DNA from: Actinostola sp. cb2023 | Taxonomy: Eukaryota; Cnidaria; Anthozoa; Actiniaria; Actinostolidae | Assembly: GCA_033675265.1 (NCBI GenBank) | Contig: JAUJYZ010001432.1 | Span: forward strand, 62,001-126,000 | Direction: 5' to 3' | DNA length: 64,000 bases | Part shown: positions 46,702 through 57,979 of the stretch, one piece after another | Layout of the letters: every line of letters starts with the position of its first letter | Position numbering within the stretch: the stretch's first letter is position 1 | Made by a program: the position numbers and the translations under genes | The notes under the pieces: model-generated | What the model saw: the letters and a program-made list of their open reading frames with translations, nothing else | Told to the model about the DNA's origin: nothing | Database searches by the model: none

Positions 46702-49064
46702 GGTGGTTCCAGCATAATGAATGACCGTTTTGCCGTATTTTTTAACTCGCTCGCTCCGCGTCAATATTGCTTGGATTGTTTTCTGCTTAACACAAATACT
46801 AATTCAACTATTCTGCCTTTCGATGATGTATTCAAAATTATCATTGTAAGCTGCATAAGTGAATGCCAGCTGATATTCGAACGACACCATGTTCACTAAA
46901 ACTGCTGCCAAGCATTATTCCCTAGTACGATTATTTTTAAACTTCGTCAACGGCCTTTTAAGGTCCCTAGTAATGTTCTGAGGAGGTAAGAAGGAAATCG
47001 TTCGAGCCGAAATCACGTAACAACACAGGTCCGAATATTGACAACAAACATATGAACTGGTCAACACAGTGTCATAGAGTGGCAACTATTCGACCGAATT
47101 TAACGATTTTAATGGACCAGTATTATCCACTTTTCATAACACTGCTGTCCAAAGCTCAGACTTTTAACTTAAATACTAACTTTGCAGATGAATTTTGAGC
47201 AAAGGCATCTAAACGCTTGAGAATGTCACATTTAAAAAAATTCACATTTTCTCAACTTTCTCGTTCATTCGCTCAACCAAATCGTAGATATTCTAGTGAC
47301 AGTAAGTCTAACCCTTGCTGGATATGTTGGACTATTCAGATGGGTTTGAGCGTGCGAAATGTTAGGTAAAAAAGAATAAATAGCGAGACTGGTCGACTCG
47401 CATGAAAACTTCGCCGAGAGTCAATGATAATATATTCAATCACGAACTTTTTCGGCGCTTCGGCAGTTTCACTCGAGTGAACGTGGTGTAATGTATGCGC
47501 ATTTAATTAGTCACGTTATCCGTGACAATAGCGAACTCTTTTTATTTCTTCTTCTAGACGTGACGAAACGCTTTGATTTTTTTTCCTAGTTGTTATTTAT
47601 CATATAGCCGTGCGTATTGATCATTGTGAGATATATCATATATGATTTAGTTGTTGTTTGAATAACGTTTACTACGTTTTCTATGTCTGGAAGACAGTGT
47701 TCGTATAGATTTGAAGTCAAGCACAACTAAAAAATGAGTACTACAATGATGGGTGAATTATCTCTGCATTTTTGGAAAGCCCAGTTCTCTCTAAATCAAA
47801 TAATACAGTGGCTGTTAGCTCCCCATCGTTATTTTTGTAAAGCGACTGTGGAGGAGGCTGTGGCTTAGTTACTTCCCGGGCGAGGTTGTTGTCTTCCAGG
47901 TACTTTTTTACTCTAGAAGAAGAAATAAAAAGAGTTCGCTATTGTCACGGATAACGTGACTAATTAAATGCGCATACTGATTACACCACGTTCACTCGAG
48001 TGAAACTGCCGAAGCGCCGAAAAAGTTCGTGATTGAATATATTATCATTGACTCTCGGCGAAGTTTTCATGCGAGTCGACCAGTCTCGCTATTTATTCTT
48101 TTTTTCCTAACATTTCGCACGCTCAAACCCAGCTGAATAGTCCAACATATCCAGCAAGGGATAGACTTACTGTCACTAGAATATCTACGATTTGGTTGAG
48201 CGAATGAACGAGAAAGTTGAGAAAATGTGAATTTTTAAAAATGTGACATTCTCAAGCGTTTAGATGCCTTTGCTCAAAATTCATCTGCAAAGTCAGTATT
48301 TCAGTTAAAAATCTCAGCTTTGGACAGCAGTGTTATGAAAAGTGGATAATACTGGTCCATTAAAATCGTTAAAATCGGTCGAATGGTTGCCACTCTATGA
48401 CACTGTGTTGACCAGTTCATATGTTTGTTGTCAATATTCGGACCTGTGTTGTTACGTGATTTCGGCTCGAACGATTTCCATCTTACCTCCTCAGAACATT
48501 ACTAGGGACCTTAAAAGGCCGTTGACGAAGTTTAAAAATAATCGTACGAGGGAATAACGCTTGGCAGCAGTTTTTCATCTGCAAAGTCAGTATTTCAGTT
48601 AAAAATCTCAGCTTTGGACAGCAGTGTTATGAAAAGTGGATAATACTGGTCCATTAAAATCGTTAAAATCGGTCGAATGGTTGCCACTCTATGACACTGT
48701 GTTGACCAGTTCATATGTTTGTTGTCAATATTCGGACCTGTGTTGTTACGTGATTTCGGCTCGAACGATTTCCATCTTACCTCCTCAGAACATTACTAGG
48801 GACCTTAAAAGGCCGTTGACGAAGTTTAAAAATAATCGTACGAGGGAATAACGCTTGGCAGCAGTTTTAGTGAACATGGTGTCGTTCGAATATCAGCTGG
48901 CATTCACAAACGCAGCTTACAATGATAATTTTGAATACACCGTCGAAAGGCAGAATAGTTGAATTAGTATTTGTGTTAAGCAGAAAACAATCCAAGCAAT
49001 ATTGACGCGGAGCGAGCGAGTTAAAAAATACGGCAAACCGGTCATTCATTATGCTGGAACCACC
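46702..49064. mobile_element. 2.36 kb palindromic element in a nuclease exon (TTAA target)
   Basis: Ends GGTGGTTCCAGCATAATGAA and complement, bordered by TTAA (46698-46701, 49065-49068). Arms of roughly 850 bp run toward a ~370-bp unique centre (about 47560-47925). The right arm holds a 294-bp tandem duplication (from about 48274 and 48568) absent from the left arm. No transposase. TTAA suggests a piggyBac/Kolobok-type mechanism. Confidence 0.9.
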
Positions 49065-49566
49065 TTAACTCTGCATTGTTGAATAAGGTCACCCCATCCT
49101 GCACTATTTATCTTGAAAAGCACCTTGGATAGTAAAGAACATGACATTTATTGACCATTTTTGTATTCTCAGTATTGAACTGGGACTATAGCTTGCAATA
49201 GCTGAGACTCATGTGGGGGAATATCATTAAACATATTTGCATAATAAAATAATGTTAACGAATATGGTCTATTGCTATCATTTTCAAGTACATGTACCTG
49301 AGTAGCTCCATAAGGCAATAAATCTGAGTCTTCAGTGATGACTAAGAGTCTAAAAGTCTAAGCTTATAATTTTTTATGATTAAACCTTATAAAAAAAACA
49401 ATATTTTACTGCTCATAATTTAATAAAAGCCTGCAAGTTTTCGAAGCAAGCACAATCATAAAAGCACAAGGGAAATGTTTAGTGAAAACAAATAATCACT
49501 TTTGACACAAGTGCATAATTTTTGTTAGTCCTTGACCTTGTGCACATTTGACAACCAAACTTGACT

Positions 49567-49680
49567 TTAAGGTGGTTCCCGCATAATGAATGACCGGTTT
49601 GCCGTATTTTTTAACTCGCTCGCTTCGCGTCAATATTGCTTGGATTTTATTGTGCTTAACACAAATACTAATTAGCCACT
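49567..49680. mobile_element. Truncated end of the GGTGGTTCC element family
   Basis: TTAAGGTGGTTCCCGCATAA, then AATGACCGG and on, matches the first ~110 bases of the 46702 element, then passes into TTAGCCACTATCAAATCGAG of another family. One end only. Confidence 0.8.
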
Positions 49681-49689
49681 ATCAAATCG

Positions 49690-50445
49690 AGCAGGGGACT
49701 GGGAACGAGTTTATTAGAATTAATGCAATTACGAAATTAAGTTCATGACATGAAAGAGCATGTTGAAATTAGCATCTGTGCAAAGTTTGATGTGATTTGG
49801 GCGAATTCTGTCGGAATTATAAACTTTTGAAACTGTGTTGTCCAGCCAACATTTTACAGTGAATGCACATGTACAGGCAAACCACAGTGATAAAGTGACA
49901 TTTGCACTAAAAAATACCGAATAAAACGTATTTTAATACATTTTAGCCCGAGTTAGTAATAATATACGTCCTCCGGTTGACCTATTCCGACTCAGTGAGG
50001 GAGGGTGGGGAACAATGGTGCATTTACTCGGGCTAAAATGTATTGGCCATTACAAAAAAGAGCAGGGGACTGGGACCAAGTCCGTAAAAATAATTCAATA
50101 AGAAACTAGCAAAAATGGGCATCATTTTCTGACAGAGCAGATTAAACTTAGCTAATCTGGAAAGTTTGGTGAACTTTGGCTTAATATTGACGATCATGCT
50201 AGAGGGCATCAAAGATGTACATTTTCCCATACAAACTCTCTATTTTTTTACGTTGTCTACCCAAAGTTCCAAACCATACATTCACTGTAAAATTTCAAAA
50301 TTTCAAAAGTTTATAATTCCGACAGAATTCACTCAAATCACATCAAACTTTGCACATATGATAATTTCAACATGTTGTTTCATGTCATAAACTTAATTTC
50401 GTAATTACATTAATTCTAATAAACTCGTTCTCAGTCCCCTGCTCT
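49690..50445. mobile_element. Palindromic element with GAGCAGGGGACTGGGA ends
   Basis: The word at 49691 is mirrored at about 50430-50445, with a third copy at 50063. Arms include ATTCTGTCGGAATTATAAAC and its mate. An extra inverted block (ACCGAATAAAACGT...) runs on to about 50640, so two related elements are probably nested. Confidence 0.7.
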
Positions 50446-50681
50446 TTTTTGTAATGGGCAATTAAAACACGTTTTATTCGGTATTTTTTAGTGCAAATGT
50501 CACTTTATCACTGTGGTTTGCCTGTGGTGAATGTATGGTTTGGATGGACAACGTCAAAAATTTACAGAGTTTGTATGGGAAAATATACATCTTTGATGCC
50601 CTCTAACATCGTCAATATTAAGCCGAAGTTCACCAAACTTTGCAGGGCCACTACTAAATAGCGTTACGAGTTATGAAGTTA

Positions 50682-50820
50682 GAGTGCAAACCATATGTCC
50701 GTGAAATAGTACTATTACTAATTAGTACTAAATAGTGTTAGCTCTATTGTTTTCTATTGTTTCATCAGTGCTATTTAGTACTAATTAGTTAGTACTGTTT
50801 CACGGACATATGGTTTGCAC
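50682..50820. mobile_element. MITE with TA duplication, copy 2
   Basis: Same family as 2312-2452, about 97 percent alike by eye. It interrupts the TIR at GAAGTTA|TGAAG; the opposite arm (near 53185) keeps the uninterrupted word. Confidence 0.9.
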
Positions 50821-53028
50821 TATGAAGATATGAGTTATGAGTTAAGAAGTTATATGAAGTTATTGTTTCGAAGTTAGACCAATGTACGAAGTTGCAAATT
50901 TCTATTTTTTAAATCCTATAGCTGTTACAAAGAGTACAAAAGAGTACAATACTTGTATGTTTTGTGGATCTGAAAGGATAATGTCAATCAATACGAGAAA
51001 TGTCACGCAAGTTGTAGCATGCGTAGCAGCTTTAATCACTGCAAATACTATACAAGTATAGAGATCAGTCAATTGCAATGGAATGATATTCTATCAATAA
51101 TAATAATAATAAAAACAACACAATAATAATAATAATAACAACAATAATAATAATAATATTATTAATTATAATAATAATAATATTAATAATAATAATAATG
51201 ATGAACTTTATTCATGTCAAACGTATTTAGCGTACATGATAATTGGGAACACATAAGTTTCAAAAAAGTCTCGTTTTATTTATAACTGAACAGCTTTGTT
51301 ATATTTTCGCTCTTTCGATTCTAACGGGACACTTCTCCAAGCCCGCAACAGTGACAGTTTTTGGTGTCTGGCTATGTTAATTAGCACGTGTTACATCTTG
51401 CGAGATGTTATTGCTGACGCAGCGAGCGAGCCTGAGCGAGCGAGCAAGGAAGCAATTCTAATTCATTCACATAGGCAGAAAAAATCTCGATTTTTACCCG
51501 GCATGCAGTTTCCAAGAACCATCATGCAATTCTCAAGAACCATCATGCTTTTCGCACCAACTCCTACATACGCTATAGCCTGAACGGTGAGTTGTTTTTG
51601 CGATGTCGTGCCCAAAATATGTGTCCCTAATTAATTTGTACATGTGTATGTTTCTTTAGCCGGTATATCCTGACTCGTAAGCCCATCAGATACCGTATCT
51701 TGTGCTTTTCGTGGGAATTGTGTAGTTGAAGATCACCGTATTTGAGCTGATTAGTGCCGGCTGACCGTGTGTCAGTTTCACGTGTGAATATTCGCATTGA
51801 AATCTCAACTAGACGCTCATAGAGCGTTAACTCGGCGTGTAGGATGATCAGCTGGAACTCCAGGCAATCTCTAGCCCACATCCTCTGTTTTTGTCTAATA
51901 GTTTTGGCAAAATTGTTTTGGGCCGTTAATTTTTAAGCGTTGGGCTTCCTGTGGTACGCTCAATTGTATTTTGTACTGACTGCAGTTCGATTTTCGCTTC
52001 AGGAATGGGTTTTAAGAATATCGAATTCCTAATGATACTCAAGATATAAAGATTAGTAGTTGTTTGAGTGCTGTGAGGTGTTTAATTTAGGATAAGAGGT
52101 CTATTTAGTGTGTTTTGGGATCGATATATTTTGAGTGCTCACATTAGGCAGCAAGTCGTGCAAGTCCCGTAATCGATCACTTGGTTTCAGCCGAAAATAA
52201 AATACTTTCTCGATTCGCTCAATCAAGAGCTTTTGATATGTAATAGAATGGCAACCTATCAGTATTCTGACCTGCTTTCAGGTCGTTTACTCCGCTAACG
52301 GACCAGGAAATCAATTTTTTTTCGAACGCTCTTCCTGGGCTTCCTGTAGCCGGGATGGAATGGACACTTCTAACACTAAAAAGCCTATTTTAAAACTCGG
52401 CGTCTGCCACAGGCAGTCCACGCCGAGTAATTAGAAGTAATATATTAGTTATTCATAAGCTATCCACTTTTTCAAATAGACAAATACTATTCAAAACAAA
52501 GAAAGGTAGACTCGCCTAATAATTTGCATACTTGTCACTTTTGATAAAACAAAACATTTCATAACTGGCTAGACACTCACTCTTTTGTTGTCTTTTGTAA
52601 CTTTGCGTCTAATATACACTGACAGCTAATTAGTAGTGTTCAGGTTTATTGGAATCACTCTAAGCTCTCCGGCACCAACTCTTATCCACAACTACTATAA
52701 ACAATGCATTCACCGTCAGCATTCACTGCTGTTAGGTAGCCTAGTATCTAATATTATAATTTATGAATGCTCTAAAATCCGAAAGCGGCTGGCAACTAAT
52801 GAGTATCCTGTTAGACACCCATTGGTTAGCTAACCTTGTGACCAGCTGGTGACCTGATCCGGACCCCATAATGAACTTAGTCGGTATGGGTCTAGATTTA
52901 TATTTTAAATCCGAGATCAATACTGATCCACAATAAGAGTTATAAACCTTTGCGGATAAAACTCTCTACCCTCCCAATCCCATCCCATCCCACCCCTCCC
53001 TCCCTTTCTTTACTGTTCTGGCTTTTTA

Positions 53029-53110
53029 TACAGCTATTTCAAAAAAGGTTGATTCCCAGAGACCTTTCGCTGACTCCATTCAAATCGCTCATAGTGCATT
53101 TCGAAACAAT
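53029..53110. mobile_element. Half of a TACAGCTATTTCAAAAAA MITE
   Basis: TACAGCTATTTCAAAAAAGG, then CGCTGACTCCATTCAAATCG matches the 5322 copy in inverted order and stops where the GGCCACTACT element end begins. Confidence 0.75.
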
Positions 53111-53340
53111 AACTTCATATAACTTCATAACTCATAGCTCATAACTCATAACTTCATATCTCATAACTCATAACTTCATAACTCGCAACGCTATTTAGTA
53201 GTGGCCAAGCGCTGCGGCTCGTCATGATGTTCGTTGAAGATTCGTTTATTTTGATTGACAGTTTTCTAGGTTATTGAGTGACATACAGGTCTTCTATTCC
53301 CCAAAGATTACACATGTTTGACTGACAGCATACTAATGAT

Positions 53341-53989
53341 CAGGGGCGTAGCGTGCTTTTTTCCCAATGTACGCACAGAGCAACGAGCGCCGAAGGCGTT
53401 AGTTTCTAGGGGGTGAGGGGGCATGCCCCCCCCTGGAAATTTAGAATTCTAGAGTCTTGCAAATACCATTTTCTTCGTTTTCCAGCGGACTTTCTCGCTA
53501 CATAAATACATAGTAAAATGCATCTATCACTCAGTTTTTTTTGGATTTATGTAAAGGATTTATATAAAGCTTATATACTGTTACCGAGGTCTATTAGCGA
53601 TATAACAACCCTATAGGCGAAGCCGGTTTTTTTGGTATTTATTTTGCTTGAGAGAGGGGCTGCTACATGTTTTCTCCAGGAATTTCACTGGTCGAGAGAC
53701 GACTACGTCGCTGCAGATAACTTTGACGAGCGGCGAACGCGAGAGCTCATAGGAGTACGGGGGCATGTTCCCCGAAATTTTTTGAAAAATAGGGTCTCTG
53801 AAATAGCATTTCCTGCCTTCTGAGAGTAGTTTCCAGGAAGTGACACTGAGTCAGCTGTTAAGATTTGGTCTTAGATTTCATTTTTATTTTATTTTTTTAA
53901 TGTTTTTTTATAATATTTATATTTTAAGGATTTTAAATTGTACGCACGTACGCACGTGCGTACGTGCGTATATGCACGCTACGCCCCTG
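53341..53989. mobile_element. CAGGGGCG-family DNA transposon, copy 2 (TSD AATGAT)
   Basis: Inverted relative to 9301. Left flank AATGAT (53335-53340). The right flank was split by the next element; joining across it gives AATGAT again (see 53995). Contains GGTCGAGAGACGACTA, shared with 32140. Confidence 0.85.
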
Positions 53990-54282
53990 AATGAGGCCAC
54001 ATGGAAAAGGTGGACTGGACTATGGACTGGACTATGGACTGGACTATGGACTGGACTATGGACTGGGGTATGAAACATGAATACATGATTTATAAGCACC
54101 TTTTAATTTTTTATGTTATTGTAAGAAATGAATAATATGTGAATATATTATGACCGAAAATTCAGAGATGTTTGTAATTTCCTTTCATTGTACTGGGGTA
54201 CCTGACTCTGATTAGTCTGCAAACTATTTTCAGGTATCCCAACACCTAACTATCTGTATTTTTTTTTCTAACTTATTTATTA

Positions 54283-54771
54283 ATATTGTAAAAATGGTGT
54301 AAATTGAATAAAAATCTGGTTTAAACGACCACTAGGTAAATCAACTAGTCCTGGTTCTCTAATTCTGTCGGCAACATTCTTTCCAAATATATCTTTTTTA
54401 TACAAATTGGCTAGTGACTTCTGCATTCCCAGGTCTGTAAGTTTTCGTAGCACGTTGTCTTCCATGTGAATGTCACATAATAAATGAATGGCAAAAGTAA
54501 ATACATCACCGAAAGCTTTGTAGATATTTTTTTCTCCATCGGTCCCGTAGCATAAGATGTTTTTCAGTTTTGGATTTAAACGCACGAGAGAAGATGCGAA
54601 AGTATGATATGATTCGTACAGACGTTGTTGGTGTAACATAATTGGGCCAATCATTACAGGATTGCACCCATTGTTAGTTTTTAATAGTAGATTTCTATAT
54701 GCCGTAACTGAGCCCATTAATCCTGATACAATAATGTATTTTTTTAAATATATTTTCTTTATTATCTTCAC
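54283..54771 (-). pseudogene. MULE transposase, central fragment
   Basis: Minus strand reads CNPVMIGPIMLHQQRLYESY, FASSLVRLNPKLKNILCYGT, DGEKNIYKAFGDVF and HLLCDIHMEDNVLRKL. The Y/F-G-TDGE motif (second catalytic Asp) and the C-x2-H motif are those of MULE transposases. N-terminal and C-terminal catalytic parts are missing, and the frame enters the inverted repeat before its stop. The protein would be inactive. I saw no full-length relative in the window. Confidence 0.75.
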
Positions 54772-54784
54772 GTCCGCCAGTTCA

Positions 54785-54868
54785 CAGTTCCGCGTCCTCG
54801 CGTTCTCGTTTTCCGCGTTCTCGTTTTCCGCGTTCTCGTTTTCCGCGTTCTCGTTTTCCGCGTCTACA
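54785..54868. repeat. 15-bp tandem repeat CGCGTTCTCGTTTTC
   Basis: Four to five units inside the MULE element, next to the transposase fragment. Confidence 0.9.
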
Positions 54869-55826
54869 CCAGAAGCTGATGCTGAGTGTCAGTAAAAGCA
54901 ATTATCTCCTGCTGTTTTACTAACATATATGTCAACTGTTTATGCGGGAGTGTCTGTAGTATTGAACCTAGCGGATATAATTTATTTCTTTATTTGTATC
55001 CAATTTTGACGATTCGAATTAATTATTTAACTGATCGGTGAATCTTATAAAATGTATTTCGCCATCACGCTATTTCGCACTTTGAGTTTCGACAATGGAT
55101 AAGAGGCAAGAAAGACATGCAGACTAGAAGCAGGTAAAACTTTATCCATTCTCTACCAGCACTTTTTGTACGTAACTTAAAATTGGACTCCCATAAAGAA
55201 TAACAGGGGAAATATATGTGTGTAATTTAGAGAAATAATAATAACTCATGATCAAGAAAATGAATATGGATGAAGTGAGTCTCGATACAATCTAACCTAC
55301 CGCAGCGCAGATATTTTTCAATGTTTACCTAGTGGTCGTTTAAACCAGATTTTTATTCAATTTACACCATTTTTACAATATTAATAAATAAATTAGAAAA
55401 AAAAATACAGATAGTTAGGTGTTGGGATACCTGAAAATAGTTTGCAGACTAATCAGAGTCAGGTACCCCAGTACAATGAAAGGAAATTACAAACATCTCT
55501 GAATTTTCGGTCATAATATATTCACATATTATTCATTTCTTAAAATAAAATTAAAAATTAAAAGGTCCTTATAAATCATGTATTCATGTTTCATACCCCA
55601 GTCCATAGTCCAGTCCATAGTCCAGTCCATAGTCCAGTCCATAGTCCAGTCCACCTTTTCCATGTGGCCCCTGAATGATGTACTAATCCCTCGAGTGAAA
55701 GACAAGATCCAATCAGAGACGTGCTAGTTCATGCATGAATATTTGTGAACAATAGGCATTCTGCCTAATGTCTTATTGTTGATGAAAGAAGAGGATCATT
55801 TCACGGGCCGTACAGACCTGTCCACC

Positions 55827-57140
55827 ATGTTTGCTTCAAGAATTTCGTTTCTTTCTTTCTTCAACAAAAGTGTGGGGCTCAGTCGCACTCTATGCAAAAC
55901 GTTTCGAGTTGCATCTGGAATTCCCTGCAAACCCAGCCGCTATCAATATAGTACTTCGCCTGAAGATGCAGAGAAGTCGTTGTTGAAAGCTGTTACCGAT
56001 GACAAAAGTCTCTCCGTTCATTGGCAAGATGGTCATGCTCGATTCCATCATGTATGGCTTCGTCATCACTGTCCATGTCCAGCATGCTTAGATCCAAGTA
56101 CTAAGCAGAGAACTATCGACATGGCGCTGATTCCTGAACAAGTACGTCCACAGCAAGTCGATGTTGCCTCAGCCGATCAACTCCATATTGTTTGGGAAGA
56201 CGGTCATGTGACTTGTTTTGATGTTTCTTGGCTGAAGGAGAATGCATACGATGCCTTTTCGAAGGGAAAGCTAAAACGTGGATTTGGCACGATAGCCAAT
56301 GAATCTGAAATGATTCTGTGGAACAAGGAAATACTCGCTGCTAATCCTTCTCCAGAATTTAACTACCATGATGTGATGAACGACGAGAAATTGGCGCAGG
56401 AATCCCTGGACAGTCTTTTCCGGTATGGCTTTATATTTGTCAACGAAACACCCACGAACGAGGAATCTTTGGCAAAAGTCTGCGAGCGAATAGGAGGCAT
56501 TGCTCAAGAGACTCTCTATGGTCGAGTGTATGTGCTAGAGAATAAGGCCTTGACCCATTCTGATCTTGCATTTTTGTCGAATGCCCTGCATGGTCACACG
56601 GATCATGTGTACTTCGCTGAGCCTGCGGGGATACAAGCCATGCATTGTACACAACACCACGGTTCTGGAGGGATGAGTCTACTGGTTGATGGGTTTTGGG
56701 CAGCAAAGATTCTCTTTGAAGAAGACCCAGAGGCGTTCAAGATCTTAACAAGCACTGAAGTTCCCTTCGAGTACAACAGTCAATATCATTGCACTCGTGT
56801 TCATGGCCCCCTGATTGAGCTCGATCCCTTCACACAGGAATTGACCAAACTTCGCTACAACAATTCACGCATTGGTGCATTTGTGAATATGAATCTTACT
56901 TTTGAGGAGATGGAAAAGTTCTACCAAGCAGTAAGATTGTTTGGCTCGATTGTTCGCCGACCAGAAAACGAGCTGTGGTTCAAGCTGACTCCCGGTAAGG
57001 TGATTATCATGGATAATCGACGAACTCTTCACGGCAGGTCTGAGGTATCAGGCTCTAGGAAACTGATGGGCTGCTATGTGACTGTAGATGACTACATTGG
57101 AAAATGGAGGGCAAATAAAATGAACAAATTGATGTCTTAA
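55827..57140 (+). CDS. TMLHE-like: TMLHE-like 2-oxoglutarate dioxygenase, intronless copy 2
   Basis: 437 codons from ATG 55827, chosen because it has a strong CCACCATG context and opens a serine/arginine/phenylalanine-rich stretch (MFASRISFLSFFNK) that suits a mitochondrial presequence; the frame also opens at 55776. It has the same zinc, iron (HTD...H) and 2-oxoglutarate residues as copy 1, and retains the family consensus YFAEPAGIQ, HHGSGG and DGFWAAK. Copies 1 and 2 are close to identical outside residues about 196-300 and share 5' and 3' flanks (including ATGGCGAAATTAAAATAA downstream), so this is a segmental duplication of an already intronless gene about 14.7 kb apart, not two separate retropositions. 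Confidence 0.92.
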   Translation: MFASRISFLSFFNKSVGLSRTLCKTFRVASGIPCKPSRYQYSTSPEDAEKSLLKAVTDDKSLSVHWQDGHARFHHVWLRHHCPCPACLDPSTKQRTIDMALIPEQVRPQQVDVASADQLHIVWEDGHVTCFDVSWLKENAYDAFSKGKLKRGFGTIANESEMILWNKEILAANPSPEFNYHDVMNDEKLAQESLDSLFRYGFIFVNETPTNEESLAKVCERIGGIAQETLYGRVYVLENKALTHSDLAFLSNALHGHTDHVYFAEPAGIQAMHCTQHHGSGGMSLLVDGFWAAKILFEEDPEAFKILTSTEVPFEYNSQYHCTRVHGPLIELDPFTQELTKLRYNNSRIGAFVNMNLTFEEMEKFYQAVRLFGSIVRRPENELWFKLTPGKVIIMDNRRTLHGRSEVSGSRKLMGCYVTVDDYIGKWRANKMNKLMS

Positions 57141-57679
57141 AATTGATGAAAATTGATGTGCATTTATATACGAATGATTTCGCCATAATTTTGCCTGAGA
57201 TGATCTTTGAACTCAACGAAATTATGGCGAAATTAAAATAATACTAATTCGCCCGATTGGTGATAACTCGCTTTCCAAATGATATTCTCTGTATTGGCTT
57301 TATAGACCTTTATAGACTTTAGATTTAGTCTTTTCATTTTGATCGTTGTGCAACATTATGCTAATTATATAGAGTTAATGTTAATAGGTGTCACACAACA
57401 TATAGCTTTTAGAATATATTGATTCGGGCATATAGTGGAATATGAAAGAAATAACGAGAAGCAATTTGTCGTTCATGATGTAATTGGATTAGGATATTAT
57501 GGCCATCTACAGCAATATGATGTTGAATACATCAAACTTGACTGAATCTCCTTTGTAGCCGTCGGGATTTCGTCACGCAATGAATAGGGTCTCTGCCGGA
57601 GAATTTTCTTTTACGGTATTGGCTGAAACTGTGCTAAAATGTTCATTGCTCATTATTATTGGATTATTATTATTATTGG

Positions 57680-57750
<71 letters not shown>

Positions 57751-57979
57751 TGGTGAGTGACCTCTGTTCAGCGCGTGTTTTAAAATCGAAGAGTTCTTAT
57801 CTCTTGAGCCATATTGTTCTGTCATTCTTTCGAAATATCCTAATCAAATTCCATCATGAACAACAGGATCCTTACAAAGTGCCATGACAAAGTGCGAGCC
57901 ATGCGAGGCATGCGAGGCACACAGCGAGGCATGCGAGGCACACAGCGACTGAGGCATAATAATATAAGTACCATATTAT
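57141..57979. repeat. 3' flank, (ATT)n microsatellite and GCGAGGCA tandem block
   Basis: The first 250 bases are homologous to the flank of copy 1. (ATT)n spans 57653-57748. Tandem ATGCGAGGCACACAGCGAGGC units lie at 57900-57950. No gene. Confidence 0.75.

Larger units (their letters stand above)
45218..49341 (-). pseudogene. EXO1/FEN1-like 5' nuclease, internal exons split by a transposon
   Basis: XPG-family nuclease remnants, in order: 49298-49341 (ITEDSDLLPYGATQ, the metal-binding TEDSD motif); an exon made of 49065-49123 and 46544-46697 (VLFKINSAGWGDLIQQCRVK, KFQYLCIISGCDYSPSLPCI, then GINRALKFIKACK), in which SGCDY and the following helix-hairpin-helix are EXO1 hallmarks; and 45218-45505 (AVPKIGEIVGLHNLDVPENY, IQAYEIFNHQIVF). 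The second exon is interrupted at TTAA by a 2.36 kb palindrome. With the insert removed it is 213 bases, in frame, with GT-AG borders. N-terminal exons (the MG-x-x-GLL start) were not found up to 52.6 kb. Probably a broken gene. Confidence 0.75.
50646..53206. mobile_element. 2.56 kb element with GGCCACTACTAAATAGCG ends
   Basis: The left end (50646) and right end (53206) are inverted; both continue with runs of ATGAAGTTATGAGTTATGAG and then ATATGAAGTTATTGTTTCGAA. The left arm is interrupted by a 139-bp MITE. The interior (51100-52950) has a TAA microsatellite (51100-51200) and no recognisable transposase. Confidence 0.7.
53995..55669. mobile_element. Mutator-like element with ~340-bp inverted repeats and a transposase fragment
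   Basis: Ends GGCCACATGGAAAAGGTGGA and complement, flanked by CCTGAATGA (53986-53994, 55670-55678). Each TIR begins with four to five copies of CTATGGACTGGA and extends to about 54335 / 55330. The 9-bp duplication, long TIRs and MULE-type coding agree. It is inserted across the junction of the 53341 element. Confidence 0.9.

Noticed and set aside
48342..48851. Two identical 71-codon ORFs
   Set aside because: They are the 294-bp tandem duplication inside a non-coding transposon arm.
54662..54895. Plus ORF with repeated FSFSAFSFSA
   Set aside because: Comes from the 15-bp tandem repeat; the real coding remnant is the minus-strand MULE transposase.
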